Positions 53,482 to 63,319 of a stretch of DNA of 64,000 nucleotides are shown in pieces (the stretch's first letter is position 1; every line of letters begins with the position of its first letter). The DNA lies in NCBI RefSeq assembly GCF_900129875.1, contig NZ_FQXC01000001.1, positions 124,001-188,000 of the forward strand. The letters run 5' to 3'. Under the pieces are notes generated by a model. That model worked only from the letters and a program-made list of their open reading frames with translations, had not been told where the DNA came from and did no database searches. This DNA is from Marivita hallyeonensis. Lineage in GTDB: Bacteria > Pseudomonadota > Alphaproteobacteria > Rhodobacterales > Rhodobacteraceae. The position numbers and the translations under genes are program-made.

Positions 53482-54675
53482 ATGCTAAACGGCAAGCGTG
53501 TTTTGTTGATTATCGGCGGCGGGATCGCGGCGTATAAATGCCTCGACCTTATCAGACGCCTGCGGGAGCGCGGCGCGGCGGTGACGCCGGTCATGACGCG
53601 CGCGGCGGCGCAGTTCGTGACGCCGCTGTCTGTATCGGCGCTTGCGGGAGAGAAGGTCTATACCGATCTCTTCGACCTCACGGATGAGGCCGAGATGGGC
53701 CACATTCAACTGTCGCGCGTTGCCGATCTTGTGCTTGTGGCTCCGGCGACGGCGGATCTGATGGCGAAAATGGCGACAGGCCAAGCGGATGATCTGGCGA
53801 CCACGTTGCTTCTGGCGACGGACACGCCGGTGATGATCGCGCCCGCGATGAATGTGCGGATGTGGGACCATGCAGCGACGCAGCGCAACCTTGCCGTTTT
53901 GCGCGGCGATGGCGTGTCTGTCGTGGGCCCGAACGAGGGGGATATGGCCTGCGGTGAGTTCGGGCCGGGGCGCATGGCCGAGCCTTTGGAAATCGTCGAC
54001 GCGGTTGTCGGTGCGCTGGCGGCAGGGCCGCTTCAGGGCAAACGGATCATCGTGACCTCGGGGCCGACCCATGAGCCTATTGATCCGGTACGGTATATTG
54101 CGAACCGGTCCTCTGGGGCGCAAGGAACGGCGATTGCCGCGGCGTTGCGGGCGCTGGGGGCTGAGGTGGTCTTTGTCACCGGACCTGCCGACGTGCCGCC
54201 GCCTGACGGGGTCGAGGTTGTTCGGGTCGAGACCGCCGCCCAGATGCGCGACGCGGTGATGGCAGCTCATCCAGCTGATGCAGCTGTCTTCGCGGCGGCG
54301 GTGGCGGACTGGAAAGTGGTTGGCGCATCCCAAAGCAAGATCAAGAAACAGTCGGGCGCGTTGCCGGTTCTGGAGTTCGAGGAAAACCCCGACATTCTGG
54401 CGGAGGTGTCCAAGATGGGCGACGCACGGCCCGCGCTGGTTGTGGGCTTTGCGGCGGAGACCGACGACGTCGTTGCCCATGCCACGGCGAAACGCGCGCG
54501 CAAGGGCTGTGACTGGATCGTGGCGAATGACGTGTCTCCGTCGACCGGAATCATGGGTGGATCGGAGAACGCGGTCACCTTGATCACGGATGCGGGGGCC
54601 GAAGCCTGGCCGCGCATGGGCAAGGACGCGGTGGCGCGGCAACTGGCCGCGCGCATTGCCGACGCTCTGGTCTGA
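53482..54675 (+). CDS. coaBC: Phosphopantothenoylcysteine synthetase/decarboxylase
   Basis: Bifunctional enzyme of coenzyme A synthesis: ligates cysteine to 4'-phosphopantothenate (CoaB) and decarboxylates the product (CoaC). It is 397 residues. The CoaC half has IIGGGIAAYKCLDLIRRL, the active-site His in MGHIQLSRVAD, APAMNVRMW and the lid GDMACGEFGPGRM. The CoaB half begins GPTHEPIDPVRYIANRSSG. The ATG at 53482 gives the family N-terminus. Followed by dut, a classic pairing. Confidence 0.95.
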   Translation: MLNGKRVLLIIGGGIAAYKCLDLIRRLRERGAAVTPVMTRAAAQFVTPLSVSALAGEKVYTDLFDLTDEAEMGHIQLSRVADLVLVAPATADLMAKMATGQADDLATTLLLATDTPVMIAPAMNVRMWDHAATQRNLAVLRGDGVSVVGPNEGDMACGEFGPGRMAEPLEIVDAVVGALAAGPLQGKRIIVTSGPTHEPIDPVRYIANRSSGAQGTAIAAALRALGAEVVFVTGPADVPPPDGVEVVRVETAAQMRDAVMAAHPADAAVFAAAVADWKVVGASQSKIKKQSGALPVLEFEENPDILAEVSKMGDARPALVVGFAAETDDVVAHATAKRARKGCDWIVANDVSPSTGIMGGSENAVTLITDAGAEAWPRMGKDAVARQLAARIADALV

Positions 54676-54695
54676 CGGCGCGGTCGGACCATTTT

Positions 54696-54723
54696 GCATA
54701 TTTATGAAAAAGAGAAGGTCAGG
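54696..54723 (+). repeat. Intergenic repeat element, copy 3
   Basis: GCATATTTATGAAAAAGAGA then AGGTCAGG, just before dut. The right end matches copies at 19543-19575 and 62628-62658 (GA-rich block, then (A/G)TCAGG). The final AGG may double as the dut ribosome-binding site. Confidence 0.45.
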
Positions 54724-54725
54724 AC

Positions 54726-55184
54726 GTGGTCTCGATTGAGCTGATGTGGGACGATGGGGCGGACCGGTCTTTGGGTCTGCCTGTCTATGCCTCAGCGGGG
54801 GCTGCAGGGGCGGATGTGCGCGCGAATTTTGCCGATCGCCAGCCGATTGTGATCGCTCCCGGCGAGCGTGCCCTGGTGCCGACCGGGCTGCGCCTTGCCA
54901 TTCCCGAAGGATATGAGGTGCAGGTGCGCCCCCGCTCGGGGCTGGCGTTGAAACACGGGATCACGCTCCCGAACACACCCGGCACCATCGACAGCGATTA
55001 TCGCGGGCCTGTGGGGGTGATCGTGATGAACGCCGGGAAGGCGGCGTTCGAGATCGCGCATGGCGACCGCATTGCGCAGATCATCGTCGCGCCGGTGCTG
55101 CGCGCGGTCTTCGTGGAGGTTGAGGAATTGGCCACGACCCAGCGCGGGGCTGGCGGGTTCGGATCGACCGGGGTGTCGTCATGA
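54726..55184 (+). CDS. dut: dUTP diphosphatase
   Basis: Trimeric dUTPase that removes dUTP and supplies dUMP. It is 152 residues. All five motifs are visible, including [30 protein letters not shown] with the catalytic Asp, [21 protein letters not shown] and the C-terminal [12 protein letters not shown] start. Its stop overlaps the MoeB-like gene by 4 bp. Confidence 0.95.
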   Translation: MVSIELMWDDGADRSLGLPVYASAGAAGADVRANFADRQPIVIAPGERALVPTGLRLAIPEGYEVQVRPRSGLALKHGITLPNTPGTIDSDYRGPVGVIVMNAGKAAFEIAHGDRIAQIIVAPVLRAVFVEVEELATTQRGAGGFGSTGVSS

Positions 55185-56239
55185 TTGTCGTCTTTGCGAT
55201 GGCTGGCGCGCTTTGGGGCCTGGGTGCGATGATGCGTATGCCCCGGTCCGCGCGGCTTTACATGATCGGCTTGCTCTATGTGGGCGTTTTGATCGTTCAG
55301 ATCGCCTTGCCGATGGGGCATCCCCTGCGTGAGGCGACTGGAGGCAGTGCCGCGCTTTGGCTGTTGATTGGTGTCTTTGCAGCGATTGCGGTGGTCTATG
55401 GTCGGGTGATCCGTGGGTTGCGCGGGCGCGCTGTCGCGAAGGAAACCGAAGAGACGCCTCCGGTGCAGCGCCCTGCGTCGTTTTCCAATGCGGAACTAGA
55501 GCGCTATGCGCGGCATATCGTGCTGCGGGAAATCGGCGGAGTTGGGCAGAAAGCTTTGCGGGACGCCAAGGTACTGGTGATCGGCGCGGGCGGTCTGGGC
55601 GCTCCGGCGCTTCAGTATCTGGCGGCTGCAGGTGTGGGCACGATAGGGGTCATCGATGACGATGTGGTGGAGAACGCGAACCTGCAGCGGCAGGTGATCC
55701 ATCGTGATGACGCTATTGGCATGCCGAAGGTGTTCTCGGCGCAGGCGTCGATTGTGGCGCAGAACCCGTATGTGGATGTGCGGCCGTATCATCGGCGTCT
55801 GACCGAGGAGATCGCGGCGGACCTGTTTGCGGATTACGATCTTGTGCTGGATGGCACCGACAATTTCGACACGCGGTTCCTGGCGAACCGCGTTGCGGTG
55901 GCTTTGGGCAAGCCGCTGATCTCTGGCGCGTTGTCGCAATGGGAAGGCCAGATCTCGGTCTTCGATCCAGCGGAAGGCGCGCCCTGTTACCAGTGCATCT
56001 TCCCCGAGGCTCCGGCAGAGGGGCTTGCTCCGTCCTGTGCCGAGGCGGGAGTGATCGGGCCGTTGCCGGGGGTCATCGGGTCGATGATGGCGGTTGAGGC
56101 GATCAAGCTGATCACCGGGGCGGGCCAAGCGCTGCGGGGAGAGATGCTGATCTACGACGCATTGTGGGGCGAGACGCGGAAGATCCTGCTCAAGCGGCGG
56201 GAGGATTGCCCGGTCTGCGGGTCTGCCGCTTCGGCCTGA
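55181..56239 (+). CDS. Membrane-anchored HesA/MoeB/ThiF family protein
   Basis: A 352-residue fusion-like protein. Residues 1-80 carry about three membrane helices ([43 protein letters not shown]). Residues 101-350 are an E1-like adenylyltransferase: [26 protein letters not shown] (135-140), [16 protein letters not shown], the zinc Cys pairs CYQC and CPVC, and a Cys in APSCAEAGV. It could activate MoaD or ThiS for sulfur transfer. The membrane anchor is unusual for E. coli MoeB/ThiF. Co-translated with dut. Confidence 0.88.
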   Translation: MIVVFAMAGALWGLGAMMRMPRSARLYMIGLLYVGVLIVQIALPMGHPLREATGGSAALWLLIGVFAAIAVVYGRVIRGLRGRAVAKETEETPPVQRPASFSNAELERYARHIVLREIGGVGQKALRDAKVLVIGAGGLGAPALQYLAAAGVGTIGVIDDDVVENANLQRQVIHRDDAIGMPKVFSAQASIVAQNPYVDVRPYHRRLTEEIAADLFADYDLVLDGTDNFDTRFLANRVAVALGKPLISGALSQWEGQISVFDPAEGAPCYQCIFPEAPAEGLAPSCAEAGVIGPLPGVIGSMMAVEAIKLITGAGQALRGEMLIYDALWGETRKILLKRREDCPVCGSAASA

Positions 56240-56327
56240 CCACGCGCCATTCCGGGTCTCCGTCGCATTTTTTGAACCACTTATTCTGTCTCAAAGTGGG
56301 GTCGATGGCGTCTGATAGACTTAAGTC

Positions 56328-57281
56328 ATGTCTGACCCAACGACCATGAAAGCGGCCGTATTTGATCGCTATGGCCCGCCGGAGCGCCTGAGCGTGACGC
56401 GGGTGCCGATCCCGGAGCCGAAACCCGGAGAGCTGCGCGTTCGGGTGCGCGCGACAACTGTCACGCGGACGGATACGGCGACCCTGCGTGCGCATCCTTT
56501 CTTTGCGCGGGCGATGACCGGGTGGGTTCGGCCCAGGATGCACATTCTTGGCATGGATTTTGCCGGAGAGGTCGATGCGCTGGGTGCGGGCGTAACGGGC
56601 TATGCCGTCGGGGACCGGGTGTTCGGGCTTTTGCCAGACCACTTTGGCGGCCATGCGGAGTTTGTTTGTGTGGGTGCCCAAGCGGCCGTCGCGCCGATCC
56701 CAGACAAGATCGCCTTCCACGAGGCTGTGGTCGGTGAGGGCGCATGGTACGCGAGTTCCACCACCGATGGCTTGCGGAGCGGTCAGAGCTGTCTGATCTA
56801 CGGGGCGTCTGGCGCGATTGGCACGGCTGCGGTGCAGCTGGCCAAGGCACAGGGTGCAGAGGTGACGGCGGTCGTTGGGACGCGTCATCTGGATTTGGCA
56901 GCGCGACTTGGAGCGGATCGGGTGGTGAATTACGAAGCGGAGGATTTCACCGCGCTGGGACCGACATTCGATCTGGTTATGGATGCCGTGGGGCACACGT
57001 CGTGGTTTGCGTGCAGGCGTCTGTTGAAACCGGGTGGGGTGTTTTCGGCGACCGATCTTGGACCATTTTGGTCGAACATCCTGTTGGGCGCGGTGTCGCG
57101 CCGCGTGGGCACTCCGTATCCTAATGATGCGCCGGGTTTTGTCTGGCGGCTCGCAGGGATGTTGGGGGCTGGCACATTCGCCGGTGTTTTTGACCGCAGC
57201 TATGCGCTGGAGGACATCGTGGAGGCCTTTCGCTATGTCGAGACCGGGCAGAAGACGGGGATCGTGACGATCCGGATGTGA
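56328..57281 (+). CDS. MDR family NAD(P)-dependent alcohol dehydrogenase/quinone oxidoreductase
   Basis: A 317-residue medium-chain reductase without the structural zinc Cys cluster. N-terminal GroES-like part (MKAAVFDRYGPPERLSVTRV, GMDFAGEVDALGAGVTGYAVGDRVFG), then the Rossmann domain with YGASGAIGTAAVQLAKAQGAE and a new Gly-rich segment near 230. It resembles zinc-independent quinone oxidoreductases. The end lies 68 bp before the peptidase start. Confidence 0.87.
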   Translation: MSDPTTMKAAVFDRYGPPERLSVTRVPIPEPKPGELRVRVRATTVTRTDTATLRAHPFFARAMTGWVRPRMHILGMDFAGEVDALGAGVTGYAVGDRVFGLLPDHFGGHAEFVCVGAQAAVAPIPDKIAFHEAVVGEGAWYASSTTDGLRSGQSCLIYGASGAIGTAAVQLAKAQGAEVTAVVGTRHLDLAARLGADRVVNYEAEDFTALGPTFDLVMDAVGHTSWFACRRLLKPGGVFSATDLGPFWSNILLGAVSRRVGTPYPNDAPGFVWRLAGMLGAGTFAGVFDRSYALEDIVEAFRYVETGQKTGIVTIRM

Positions 57282-57349
57282 TGTGGTCACCGGTTGCACC
57301 GGGGCGTGGGAATGCTACCTCTTGCGGCAACAACAGGAGCCGCATCACC

Positions 57350-59362
57350 ATGACCAATCCGCTTTTGTCCACCTGGGACACGCCCTTCTCCCTGCCACCG
57401 TTCGACGCCATCGAGGATGCGCATTTTGCGCCTGCGATCGAAGCCGCGATGGCCGAAGATTTGGCGGAGGTCGACGCGGTCGCGTCCAATTCGGAACCGC
57501 CGACATTTGCCAATACGATCGAAGGCTTGATGCGGACGGGAGGGCAGTTGGACCGCGTGTTGGGGGTGTTCTTCAACCTTGCGGGTTCGGATTCGAACCC
57601 GAAGCGGGAAGAGATCATGAGGGAGTTCTCGCCGAAGCTCGCGGCGCATTCGGCGGCGATCTATTCGAACAAGGCGCTTTTTGCGCGGATTGAAGCAGTA
57701 TGGCAGGCGCGCGATGGAATGGACCTGACTGACGAGCAAGCGCGGGTGCTGATGCTCACGCGGCGCGGGTTCGTGCGGGCGGGAGCGGCGCTTGAGGGTG
57801 ATGAAGACGCGCGGATGACGGCGATCAAGGGTCGGCTGGCCACGTTGGGAACGGCGTTCGGCCAGAACCTCTTGGCGGATGAGCGCGACTGGCAGCGGCC
57901 CTTGTCGGAAGCTGAATTGGAAGGCTTGCCCGCGTTCGTGATCCAAGCGGTGCGCGCGGCGGGAGAGGAGCGTGGAGCCGATGGGCCGGTGCTGACGCTG
58001 TCGCGGTCGGTTATCGTGCCGTTTCTGCAGTTCTGCCCAAACCGCGCGTTACGGGAAGAGGCATGGCGCGCCTGGGTCGCGCGCGGGGAGAATGGCGGGG
58101 AGACCGACAACCGCGAGATCGCGGCGGAGATCCTGGCGTTGCGGCACGAGCGGGCACAGCTTTTGGGCTATGACGATTTCGCGTCCTACAAGCTTGAGAC
58201 CGAGATGGCGAAGACACCGGAAGCGGTGCGCGGGTTGCTGATGGACGTGTGGCAACCGGCGAAGGCGCGTGCGCTGGAGGATGCAGCGCTTCTGGAAGAG
58301 CGGATGCGCGCGGATGGTGTCAACGGGCCGTTGCAGGCGTGGGACTGGCGGTATTACTCGGACGCGCGGCGGCGTGAGGAATTCGCTTTGGATGAAAGCG
58401 AGGTGAAGCCGTACTTCCAGTTGGAGAAGATGATCGAGGCGTCGTTTGCCTGCGCCTCGCGTCTGTTCGGGCTGGCGTTCAAGCCCTTGGACGTGCCGCT
58501 TTATCACCCGGATGCACGGGCCTGGGAGGTGACGCGAGACGGCCAGCACGTCGCGATCTTCATCGGTGACTATTTCGCGCGGTCATCGAAGCGGTCGGGC
58601 GCGTGGTGTTCGGCGATGCGGTCGCAGCGGAAGTTCCCGGATGTGCAGGCGCCTATCGTGGTAAATGTGTGCAACTTTGCGAAGGGTGATCCGGCGCTGT
58701 TGTCATATGACGACGCGCGGACGCTGTTCCACGAGTTCGGCCACGCGCTGCACCAAATGCTGTCGGATGTGACTTATGACATGATCTCGGGCACCTCTGT
58801 CGCACGGGATTTCGTCGAGTTGCCGAGCCAGTTGTACGAGCACTGGCTTGAGGTGCCGGAGGTGTTGCGCGAGTTTGCGATCCATGCCGAGACGGGCGAG
58901 GCGATGCCGCAGGAGATGCTGGACAAGGTGCTGGCGGCGGCGACCTATGACATGGGCTTCCAGACGGTGGAATATGTCGCGTCGGCTTTGGTGGATCTGG
59001 CGTTCCATGAAGGTGCTCCACCTACCGATCCGATGACCGAACAGGCCAAGGTGCTGGCAGAGATCGGGATGCCCGAGGCGATTGTGATGCGCCACGCGAC
59101 GCCGCATTTCGCGCATGTGTTTACCGGCGACGGGTATTCGTCCGGATATTACAGCTACATGTGGTCCGAGGTGATGGACGCGGATGCCTTCGAGGCGTTC
59201 GAGGAAGCAGGCGGGGCCTTCGATGCCGAGATGGCGGGCAAGTTGGAGGAATTCATTCTTTCGGCAGGCGGGTCCGAGGAAGCGGATGTATTGTACACCA
59301 AGTTCCGTGGGCGCATGCCGGGGGTCGAGGCACTGCTCAAGGGGCGCGGGTTGGCGGCTTGA
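57350..59362 (+). CDS. M3 family peptidyl-dipeptidase/oligopeptidase
   Basis: A 670-residue cytoplasmic metallopeptidase of the Dcp/OpdA family. The zinc site is HEFGH in TLFHEFGHALHQMLSD, with the third ligand expected in ARDFVELPSQLYEHW downstream. The C-terminal part has HVFTGDGYSSGYYSYMWSEV, typical of Dcp/OpdA substrate-binding. Breaks down peptides from signal-peptide or protein turnover. The ATG at 57350 matches the family N-terminus (NPLLSTWDTPFSLPPFDAI). Confidence 0.94.
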   Translation: MTNPLLSTWDTPFSLPPFDAIEDAHFAPAIEAAMAEDLAEVDAVASNSEPPTFANTIEGLMRTGGQLDRVLGVFFNLAGSDSNPKREEIMREFSPKLAAHSAAIYSNKALFARIEAVWQARDGMDLTDEQARVLMLTRRGFVRAGAALEGDEDARMTAIKGRLATLGTAFGQNLLADERDWQRPLSEAELEGLPAFVIQAVRAAGEERGADGPVLTLSRSVIVPFLQFCPNRALREEAWRAWVARGENGGETDNREIAAEILALRHERAQLLGYDDFASYKLETEMAKTPEAVRGLLMDVWQPAKARALEDAALLEERMRADGVNGPLQAWDWRYYSDARRREEFALDESEVKPYFQLEKMIEASFACASRLFGLAFKPLDVPLYHPDARAWEVTRDGQHVAIFIGDYFARSSKRSGAWCSAMRSQRKFPDVQAPIVVNVCNFAKGDPALLSYDDARTLFHEFGHALHQMLSDVTYDMISGTSVARDFVELPSQLYEHWLEVPEVLREFAIHAETGEAMPQEMLDKVLAAATYDMGFQTVEYVASALVDLAFHEGAPPTDPMTEQAKVLAEIGMPEAIVMRHATPHFAHVFTGDGYSSGYYSYMWSEVMDADAFEAFEEAGGAFDAEMAGKLEEFILSAGGSEEADVLYTKFRGRMPGVEALLKGRGLAA

Positions 59363-59368
59363 GTGGCG

Positions 59369-59701
59369 TCAGGCCTCTGATGACAGGTTCTCGGTTTTGA
59401 GAAAGCGTTCGAAGGCGTCGAGGTTGATCGCCTCGAACTGACCGAATGCCTGCATCCAGACGCTGGCGTCCTTGAGGGCGTCCGGCTCCAGCTTGCACCA
59501 CTTCACGCGGCCGCGTTTTTCCTGGCTGATGAGGCCTGCATTGGCGAGGATCATCAGATGTTTCGAGATCGCGGCGAGAGACATCTCGAACGGGTCTGCC
59601 ACGTCGGTGACGGCCATGTCGTCTTCGAGCAGCATCGTCAGGATCTGACGGCGGGTCGGGTCCGCAAGGGCGGCGAAGACAGTGTCAAGGGTCTGTGCCA
59701 T
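59369..59701 (-). CDS. ArsR-family helix-turn-helix regulator
   Basis: A 110-residue winged-helix repressor (TLDTVFAALADPTRRQILTML, SLAAISKHLMILANAGLISQEKRGR). No CxC metal site is present, so it is not an arsenic/cadmium sensor of the classical type. This subtype is often paired with an AHSA1/SRPBCC gene, which is missing here. Convergent with the M3 peptidase gene. ATG at 59701 or 59719. Confidence 0.88.
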   Translation of the reverse strand: MAQTLDTVFAALADPTRRQILTMLLEDDMAVTDVADPFEMSLAAISKHLMILANAGLISQEKRGRVKWCKLEPDALKDASVWMQAFGQFEAINLDAFERFLKTENLSSEA

Positions 59702-59873
59702 TCGGTGCAGGTGCCGCATCGGGCGCGAAAACTCAACCGAAAAGTTGAATAACGGATATGGGCGATGTGAGCGGAAACAGGGGCTGCGACCGATTGGTCG
59801 GGTCTTTCAGTGCTGCGAGATAAACAAGCGAAATCAACCTGTTAATATAGGTTTTCAGTTGACTGGCGCTGCC

Positions 59874-59902
59874 TTGACTCGGGTCGTGCCGCACCGTAGC
59901 AC
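59874..59902 (+). promoter_or_regulatory. Candidate sigma-70 promoter of the F0 operon
   Basis: TTGACT (59874-59879), 17-base spacer, TAGCAC (59897-59902). Transcription would begin near 59909, which supports the GTG at 59933 as the atpI start. Confidence 0.4.
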
Positions 59903-59932
59903 ATGCTCAAAGTTCCAACTGGAGTGGAGCGC

Positions 59933-60271
59933 GTGTCTGACGACGATCCGAAGCAGCGACTGGCAGAGCTGGAAGCGCGGATTGCAGCGGCCAAGGGGGC
60001 CGGTCCGGACAAGCCACATCAGGAGGAACACTACAGCCAGGCGCAACATGCGTGGCGCATGGTGATCGAATTGGTGTCCGGTCTTGGGATCGGATTTGGC
60101 ATCGGCTACGGGATCGACGCGGTCTTTGGAACGCAACCCTGGTTCATGGTGCTGTTTGCATTGCTGGGCTTTGCCGCGGGGATCAACGTGATGATCCGCA
60201 CCGCGAAAGAGCTTCAGGTGACGAAGCTGGCCGATCTGGCCGGACAGGACGAGAGGGATAAAGATGGCTGA
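59933..60271 (+). CDS. atpI: ATP synthase protein I (AtpI)
   Basis: A 112-residue assembly factor for the c-ring, with two membrane helices ([42 protein letters not shown]) and the Gly-rich signature. Start GTG at 59933 preceded by GGAGTGGAG; an ATG at 59903 is in frame but lies within the proposed promoter area. The end overlaps atpB by 8 bp. First gene of the F0 operon. Confidence 0.88.
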   Translation: MSDDDPKQRLAELEARIAAAKGAGPDKPHQEEHYSQAQHAWRMVIELVSGLGIGFGIGYGIDAVFGTQPWFMVLFALLGFAAGINVMIRTAKELQVTKLADLAGQDERDKDG

Positions 60272-61013
60272 AGGCACTGAGGGCGGCGGTCTGGTTTTCC
60301 ATCCGATGGATCAGTTCATCGTCAAGCCGATGTTCGGCGACGGCGCAGTGGGCATGTTCACCTTCACAAACGCGGCATTCTGGCTGCTTCTGGCCGTTGT
60401 ATGCGTGGTTGCACTGATGGTGCTGGGCACGGCGAAGCGCGCGACGGTGCCGACGCGCACGCAGTCGGTGGCCGAGTTGGCCTACGGATTCATTTACAAG
60501 ATGGTCGAGGATGTGACCGGCAAGGATGCGGTGAAGTATTTCCCGTATATCTTCACGCTGTTCATCTTCATCCTCTTCTCGAATTTCCTCGCGCTTATCC
60601 CGATGTCGTTCTCTCCGACCTCGCATATCGCGGTGACAGCCATCCTTGGTTTCGGCGTGTTCTTCGCGGTCACAATTCTGGGGTTTGTCAAGAACGGCGC
60701 ATCGTTCCTGGGGCTGTTCTGGGTGTCGTCCGCACCGCTTGCGCTGCGCCCTGTATTGGCCGTGATCGAGATCATCTCGTATTTCGTGCGCCCGGTGAGC
60801 CACTCCATTCGTCTGGCGGGCAACATCATGGCGGGCCACGCGGTTCTGAAAGTGTTTGCGGGCTTCGCCGCGATCACGGCGGTCGCGCCTCTGGCGATTT
60901 TCGGCATCATCGGGATTTACGCGCTTGAGGTGCTGGTGTCCTTCATCCAGGCCTACGTGTTCACGATCCTCACCTGCGTGTACCTCAAGGACGCGCTGCA
61001 CCCGCATCACTAA
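60264..61013 (+). CDS. atpB: F0F1 ATP synthase subunit A
   Basis: Proton-channel subunit of F0, 249 residues with five or six helices. The essential Arg is in [20 protein letters not shown], and the C-terminal [25 protein letters not shown] is typical. It lies between atpI and atpE. Confidence 0.97.
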   Translation: MAEGTEGGGLVFHPMDQFIVKPMFGDGAVGMFTFTNAAFWLLLAVVCVVALMVLGTAKRATVPTRTQSVAELAYGFIYKMVEDVTGKDAVKYFPYIFTLFIFILFSNFLALIPMSFSPTSHIAVTAILGFGVFFAVTILGFVKNGASFLGLFWVSSAPLALRPVLAVIEIISYFVRPVSHSIRLAGNIMAGHAVLKVFAGFAAITAVAPLAIFGIIGIYALEVLVSFIQAYVFTILTCVYLKDALHPHH

Positions 61014-61080
61014 CGCATGGGTGCGTGAGTTCACGCGCCCTACGACCTAACGCAAACTTCCAATCGTAAGGAGAATTCAC

Positions 61081-61305
61081 ATGGAAGGCGATCTCGCACA
61101 TATCGGCGCAGGCCTGGCAGCAATCGGTTCCGGCGCAGCCGCAATCGGGGTGGGCAACGTGGCCGGCAACTATCTCGCAGGGGCCCTGCGCAACCCGTCC
61201 GCTGCTGCGTCGCAGACAGCAACGCTCTTCATCGGTATCGCGTTCGCAGAAGCGCTGGGGATCTTCGCATTCCTCGTGTCGCTGTTGCTGATGTTCGCCG
61301 TCTAA
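61081..61305 (+). CDS. atpE: F0F1 ATP synthase subunit C
   Basis: Proteolipid of the rotating c-ring, 74 residues, two helices joined by the polar loop GALRNPSAA. The proton-binding carboxylate is E57 in [14 protein letters not shown] strong AAGGAG site precedes the ATG, as fits its high copy number in the complex. Confidence 0.97.
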   Translation: MEGDLAHIGAGLAAIGSGAAAIGVGNVAGNYLAGALRNPSAAASQTATLFIGIAFAEALGIFAFLVSLLLMFAV

Positions 61306-61390
61306 GCTTCGGACTTTTATCCTTACGCGCGGGCGGTGCTGCATCCAAGCGGCCCGCCCGATGTAACGACAAGTTCCGACGGAGGACGAC

Positions 61391-61936
61391 ATGGCAACCG
61401 AAACCACTGGTACAGCCAGCGCATGTGTGGGCCCGGATGGCAGCGCCATCGGCATGCCGCAGCTTTGCGCCGACTGGATGCCGAACCAGATTTTCTGGCT
61501 CCTGATCGCGCTCATCGCGATTTACTTTGTCCTGTCCCGCATCGCGCTGCCGCGCATCGCGACGGTTCTGGCGGAACGACAAGGCACGATTACAAACGAC
61601 CTCGCGGCGGCTGAAGACCTCAAGCAGAAAGCCGTGGAGGCCGAAGAGGCCTATAACAAGGCTCTGGCAGATGCCCGCGCGGAAGCGCAGGAGATCATCG
61701 CCAAGAACAAGGCCGAGATGCAGGCCGAGCTGGACAAGGCCATCGCCAAGGCGGATGCCGAGATTGCCGCAAAGGCTGCGGAATCCGAAAAAGCTATTTC
61801 GGAAATTCGCGCGTCGGCCGTGGAAAGCGTCGAGGCTGTGGCGAAAGACACCGCTGGCAGCATCGTTGCGGCGCTGGGTGGTCAGGCGGATGACGCCACT
61901 GTGGCCGCCGCCGTTGATGCACAGATGAAGGGGTGA
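61391..61936 (+). CDS. atpF': F0F1 ATP synthase subunit B' (b')
   Basis: A 181-residue peripheral-stalk subunit: a short polar N-terminus, one membrane helix ([23 protein letters not shown]), then a long charged helical stalk ([17 protein letters not shown]...). Photosynthetic and alphaproteobacteria have separate b and b' subunits; this is the b' form by its position after atpE and by [14 protein letters not shown]. Also named atpX or atpG in some genomes. Confidence 0.93.
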   Translation: MATETTGTASACVGPDGSAIGMPQLCADWMPNQIFWLLIALIAIYFVLSRIALPRIATVLAERQGTITNDLAAAEDLKQKAVEAEEAYNKALADARAEAQEIIAKNKAEMQAELDKAIAKADAEIAAKAAESEKAISEIRASAVESVEAVAKDTAGSIVAALGGQADDATVAAAVDAQMKG

Positions 61937-61941
61937 GCGAT

Positions 61942-62505
61942 ATGACACGTATCTTGACCATTGCCGCCACTGCCCTGATCGCAAGCCCCGCCTTCGCGGC
62001 GGGCGACAAGCCGTTCTTCTCGCTCTCTAACACCGATTTCGTGGTGACCATCGGCTTTCTCGTCTTCATCGGGGTGTTGCTGTACTACAAGGTGCCGCCG
62101 CTGCTGACGGGCATGCTGGACAAGCGCGCCGAGGGCATTCAGGCCGAGCTGGACGAAGCGAAGTCGCTGCGTGAAGAAGCGCAGGCTCTGCTGGCGTCCT
62201 ACGAGCGCAAGCAGCGTGAAGTTCAGGAACAGGCCGACCGTATCATCGCGCATGCGAAGGAAGAGGCCGAGCTTGCCGGTGAGCAGGCGAAGGCCGACCT
62301 TGAGAAGTCGATCGCTCGCCGGATGGCAGCGGCCGAGGACCAGATCGCGTCGGCGCAGGCCGGTGCGGTGAAAGAGGTCCGTGATCGCGCGATTGCCGTC
62401 GCGATCAAGGCGGCGCGCGACGTTGTGGCCAAGCAGATGAGCGCTGCGGATGCTGCCAAGACCATCGACGATGCGATTGCCGAAGTCGGGCAGAAGCTGC
62501 ACTAA
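61942..62505 (+). CDS. atpF: F0F1 ATP synthase subunit B
   Basis: A 187-residue peripheral-stalk subunit with an N-terminal membrane segment preceded by a signal-like stretch ([19 protein letters not shown]), then [20 protein letters not shown] and a long charged coiled-coil. ATG at 61942 has AAGGGG upstream; a GTG at 61933 overlaps the b' stop and is an alternative. Last gene before a terminator. Confidence 0.93.
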   Translation: MTRILTIAATALIASPAFAAGDKPFFSLSNTDFVVTIGFLVFIGVLLYYKVPPLLTGMLDKRAEGIQAELDEAKSLREEAQALLASYERKQREVQEQADRIIAHAKEEAELAGEQAKADLEKSIARRMAAAEDQIASAQAGAVKEVRDRAIAVAIKAARDVVAKQMSAADAAKTIDDAIAEVGQKLH

Positions 62506-62530
62506 TCAATCGGTGATCCTAGAGTTTTCG

Positions 62531-62560
62531 AAGCCCCGGTCCGTGCCGGGGCTTTTTCTT
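62531..62560 (+). terminator. Intrinsic terminator of the F0 operon
   Basis: 9-bp stem AAGCCCCGG / CCGGGGCTT with a 6-base loop, followed by TTTTCTTT, 25 bp after atpF. Confidence 0.85.
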
Positions 62561-62604
62561 TATGCATGGGTGCATCGACGCATCCGGAATATTTTTAAAA
62601 AGAC

Positions 62605-62623
62605 TTGGGGGCTCTGCCCCCAA
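62605..62623. terminator. Hairpin beyond yggS
   Basis: Perfect 8-bp stem TTGGGGGC / GCCCCCAA with a TCT loop, next to repeat copy 2. On the minus strand it lies about 30 bp past the yggS stop and is followed by TTTTTAAAAA, so it can terminate yggS. Confidence 0.5.
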
Positions 62624-62627
62624 ACCC

Positions 62628-62658
62628 CCGAGGTATTTTTCAAACAGAGAAGATCAGG
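62628..62658 (+). repeat. Intergenic repeat element, copy 2
   Basis: CCGAGGTATTTTTCAAACAG then AGAAGATCAGG. The end overlaps the yggS stop codon on the other strand, exactly as copy 1 overlaps the thioesterase stop. Confidence 0.5.
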
Positions 62659-63319
62659 TCGACTGGGCGTTTGTCACCCGCGCGCCGAAGAGAGCGGAAC
62701 CGACACGGATGTGGGTCGCGCCGAAGGCAATGGCCTGTTCGAAATCATCGCTCATGCCCATCGACAATTGGCTGAGCCCGTTGCGGTCTGCCAATTTGCG
62801 CAAGAGTGCGAAATGCAGGGATGGGGTTTCGTCGATGGGTGGAATGCACATCAGTCCCTGAATGGGCAGTTCCAGCGCGCGGCAGTCTTCGACGAAAGCG
62901 TCCGTGTCGTCCGGGGCAATGCCGGCTTTCTGTGGCTCCTCGCCCGTGTTCACTTGAATGAAAAGCGGCGGGCAGTGACCCGTCTCCTGTGCGAGCCGCG
63001 CGAAGGTCTTGGCGAGCTTGGGCCGGTCGAGCGTGTGAATGACGTCGAAAAGCTCGAACGCCTGGCGCGCTTTGTTGGTCTGCAGCGGTCCGATCAGGTG
63101 CAGGTCGATCCCCTCAAAGCGTTCGCGGAAGGCGGGCCATTTTCCCGCCGCTTCCTGCACGCGGTTCTCGCCGAAGGAGCGGTGCCCTTCGTTGAGGACG
63201 GCCTCCACGCGTTCGTTGGGTTGTACCTTGGAGACCGCAATCAGCGTGATGTCGGCTGGGTCGCGATCCGCGTCTTGTGCGGCTTTTGCGATGCGGTCTG
63301 TGATCTCGGTCAGTCCCAT
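62654..63319 (-). CDS. YggS family PLP-binding homeostasis protein
   Basis: A 221-residue single-domain alanine-racemase-fold protein that binds pyridoxal phosphate and keeps its free level steady. The PLP lysine is in ITLIAVSKVQPNERVE, and HLIGPLQTNKARQAFELFDVIHTLD and SMGMSDDFEQAIAFGATHIRVGSALFG are family motifs. ATG at 63319 gives the correct N-terminus. It overlaps the sulfotransferase stop by 10 bp. Confidence 0.94.
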   Translation of the reverse strand: MGLTEITDRIAKAAQDADRDPADITLIAVSKVQPNERVEAVLNEGHRSFGENRVQEAAGKWPAFRERFEGIDLHLIGPLQTNKARQAFELFDVIHTLDRPKLAKTFARLAQETGHCPPLFIQVNTGEEPQKAGIAPDDTDAFVEDCRALELPIQGLMCIPPIDETPSLHFALLRKLADRNGLSQLSMGMSDDFEQAIAFGATHIRVGSALFGARVTNAQST

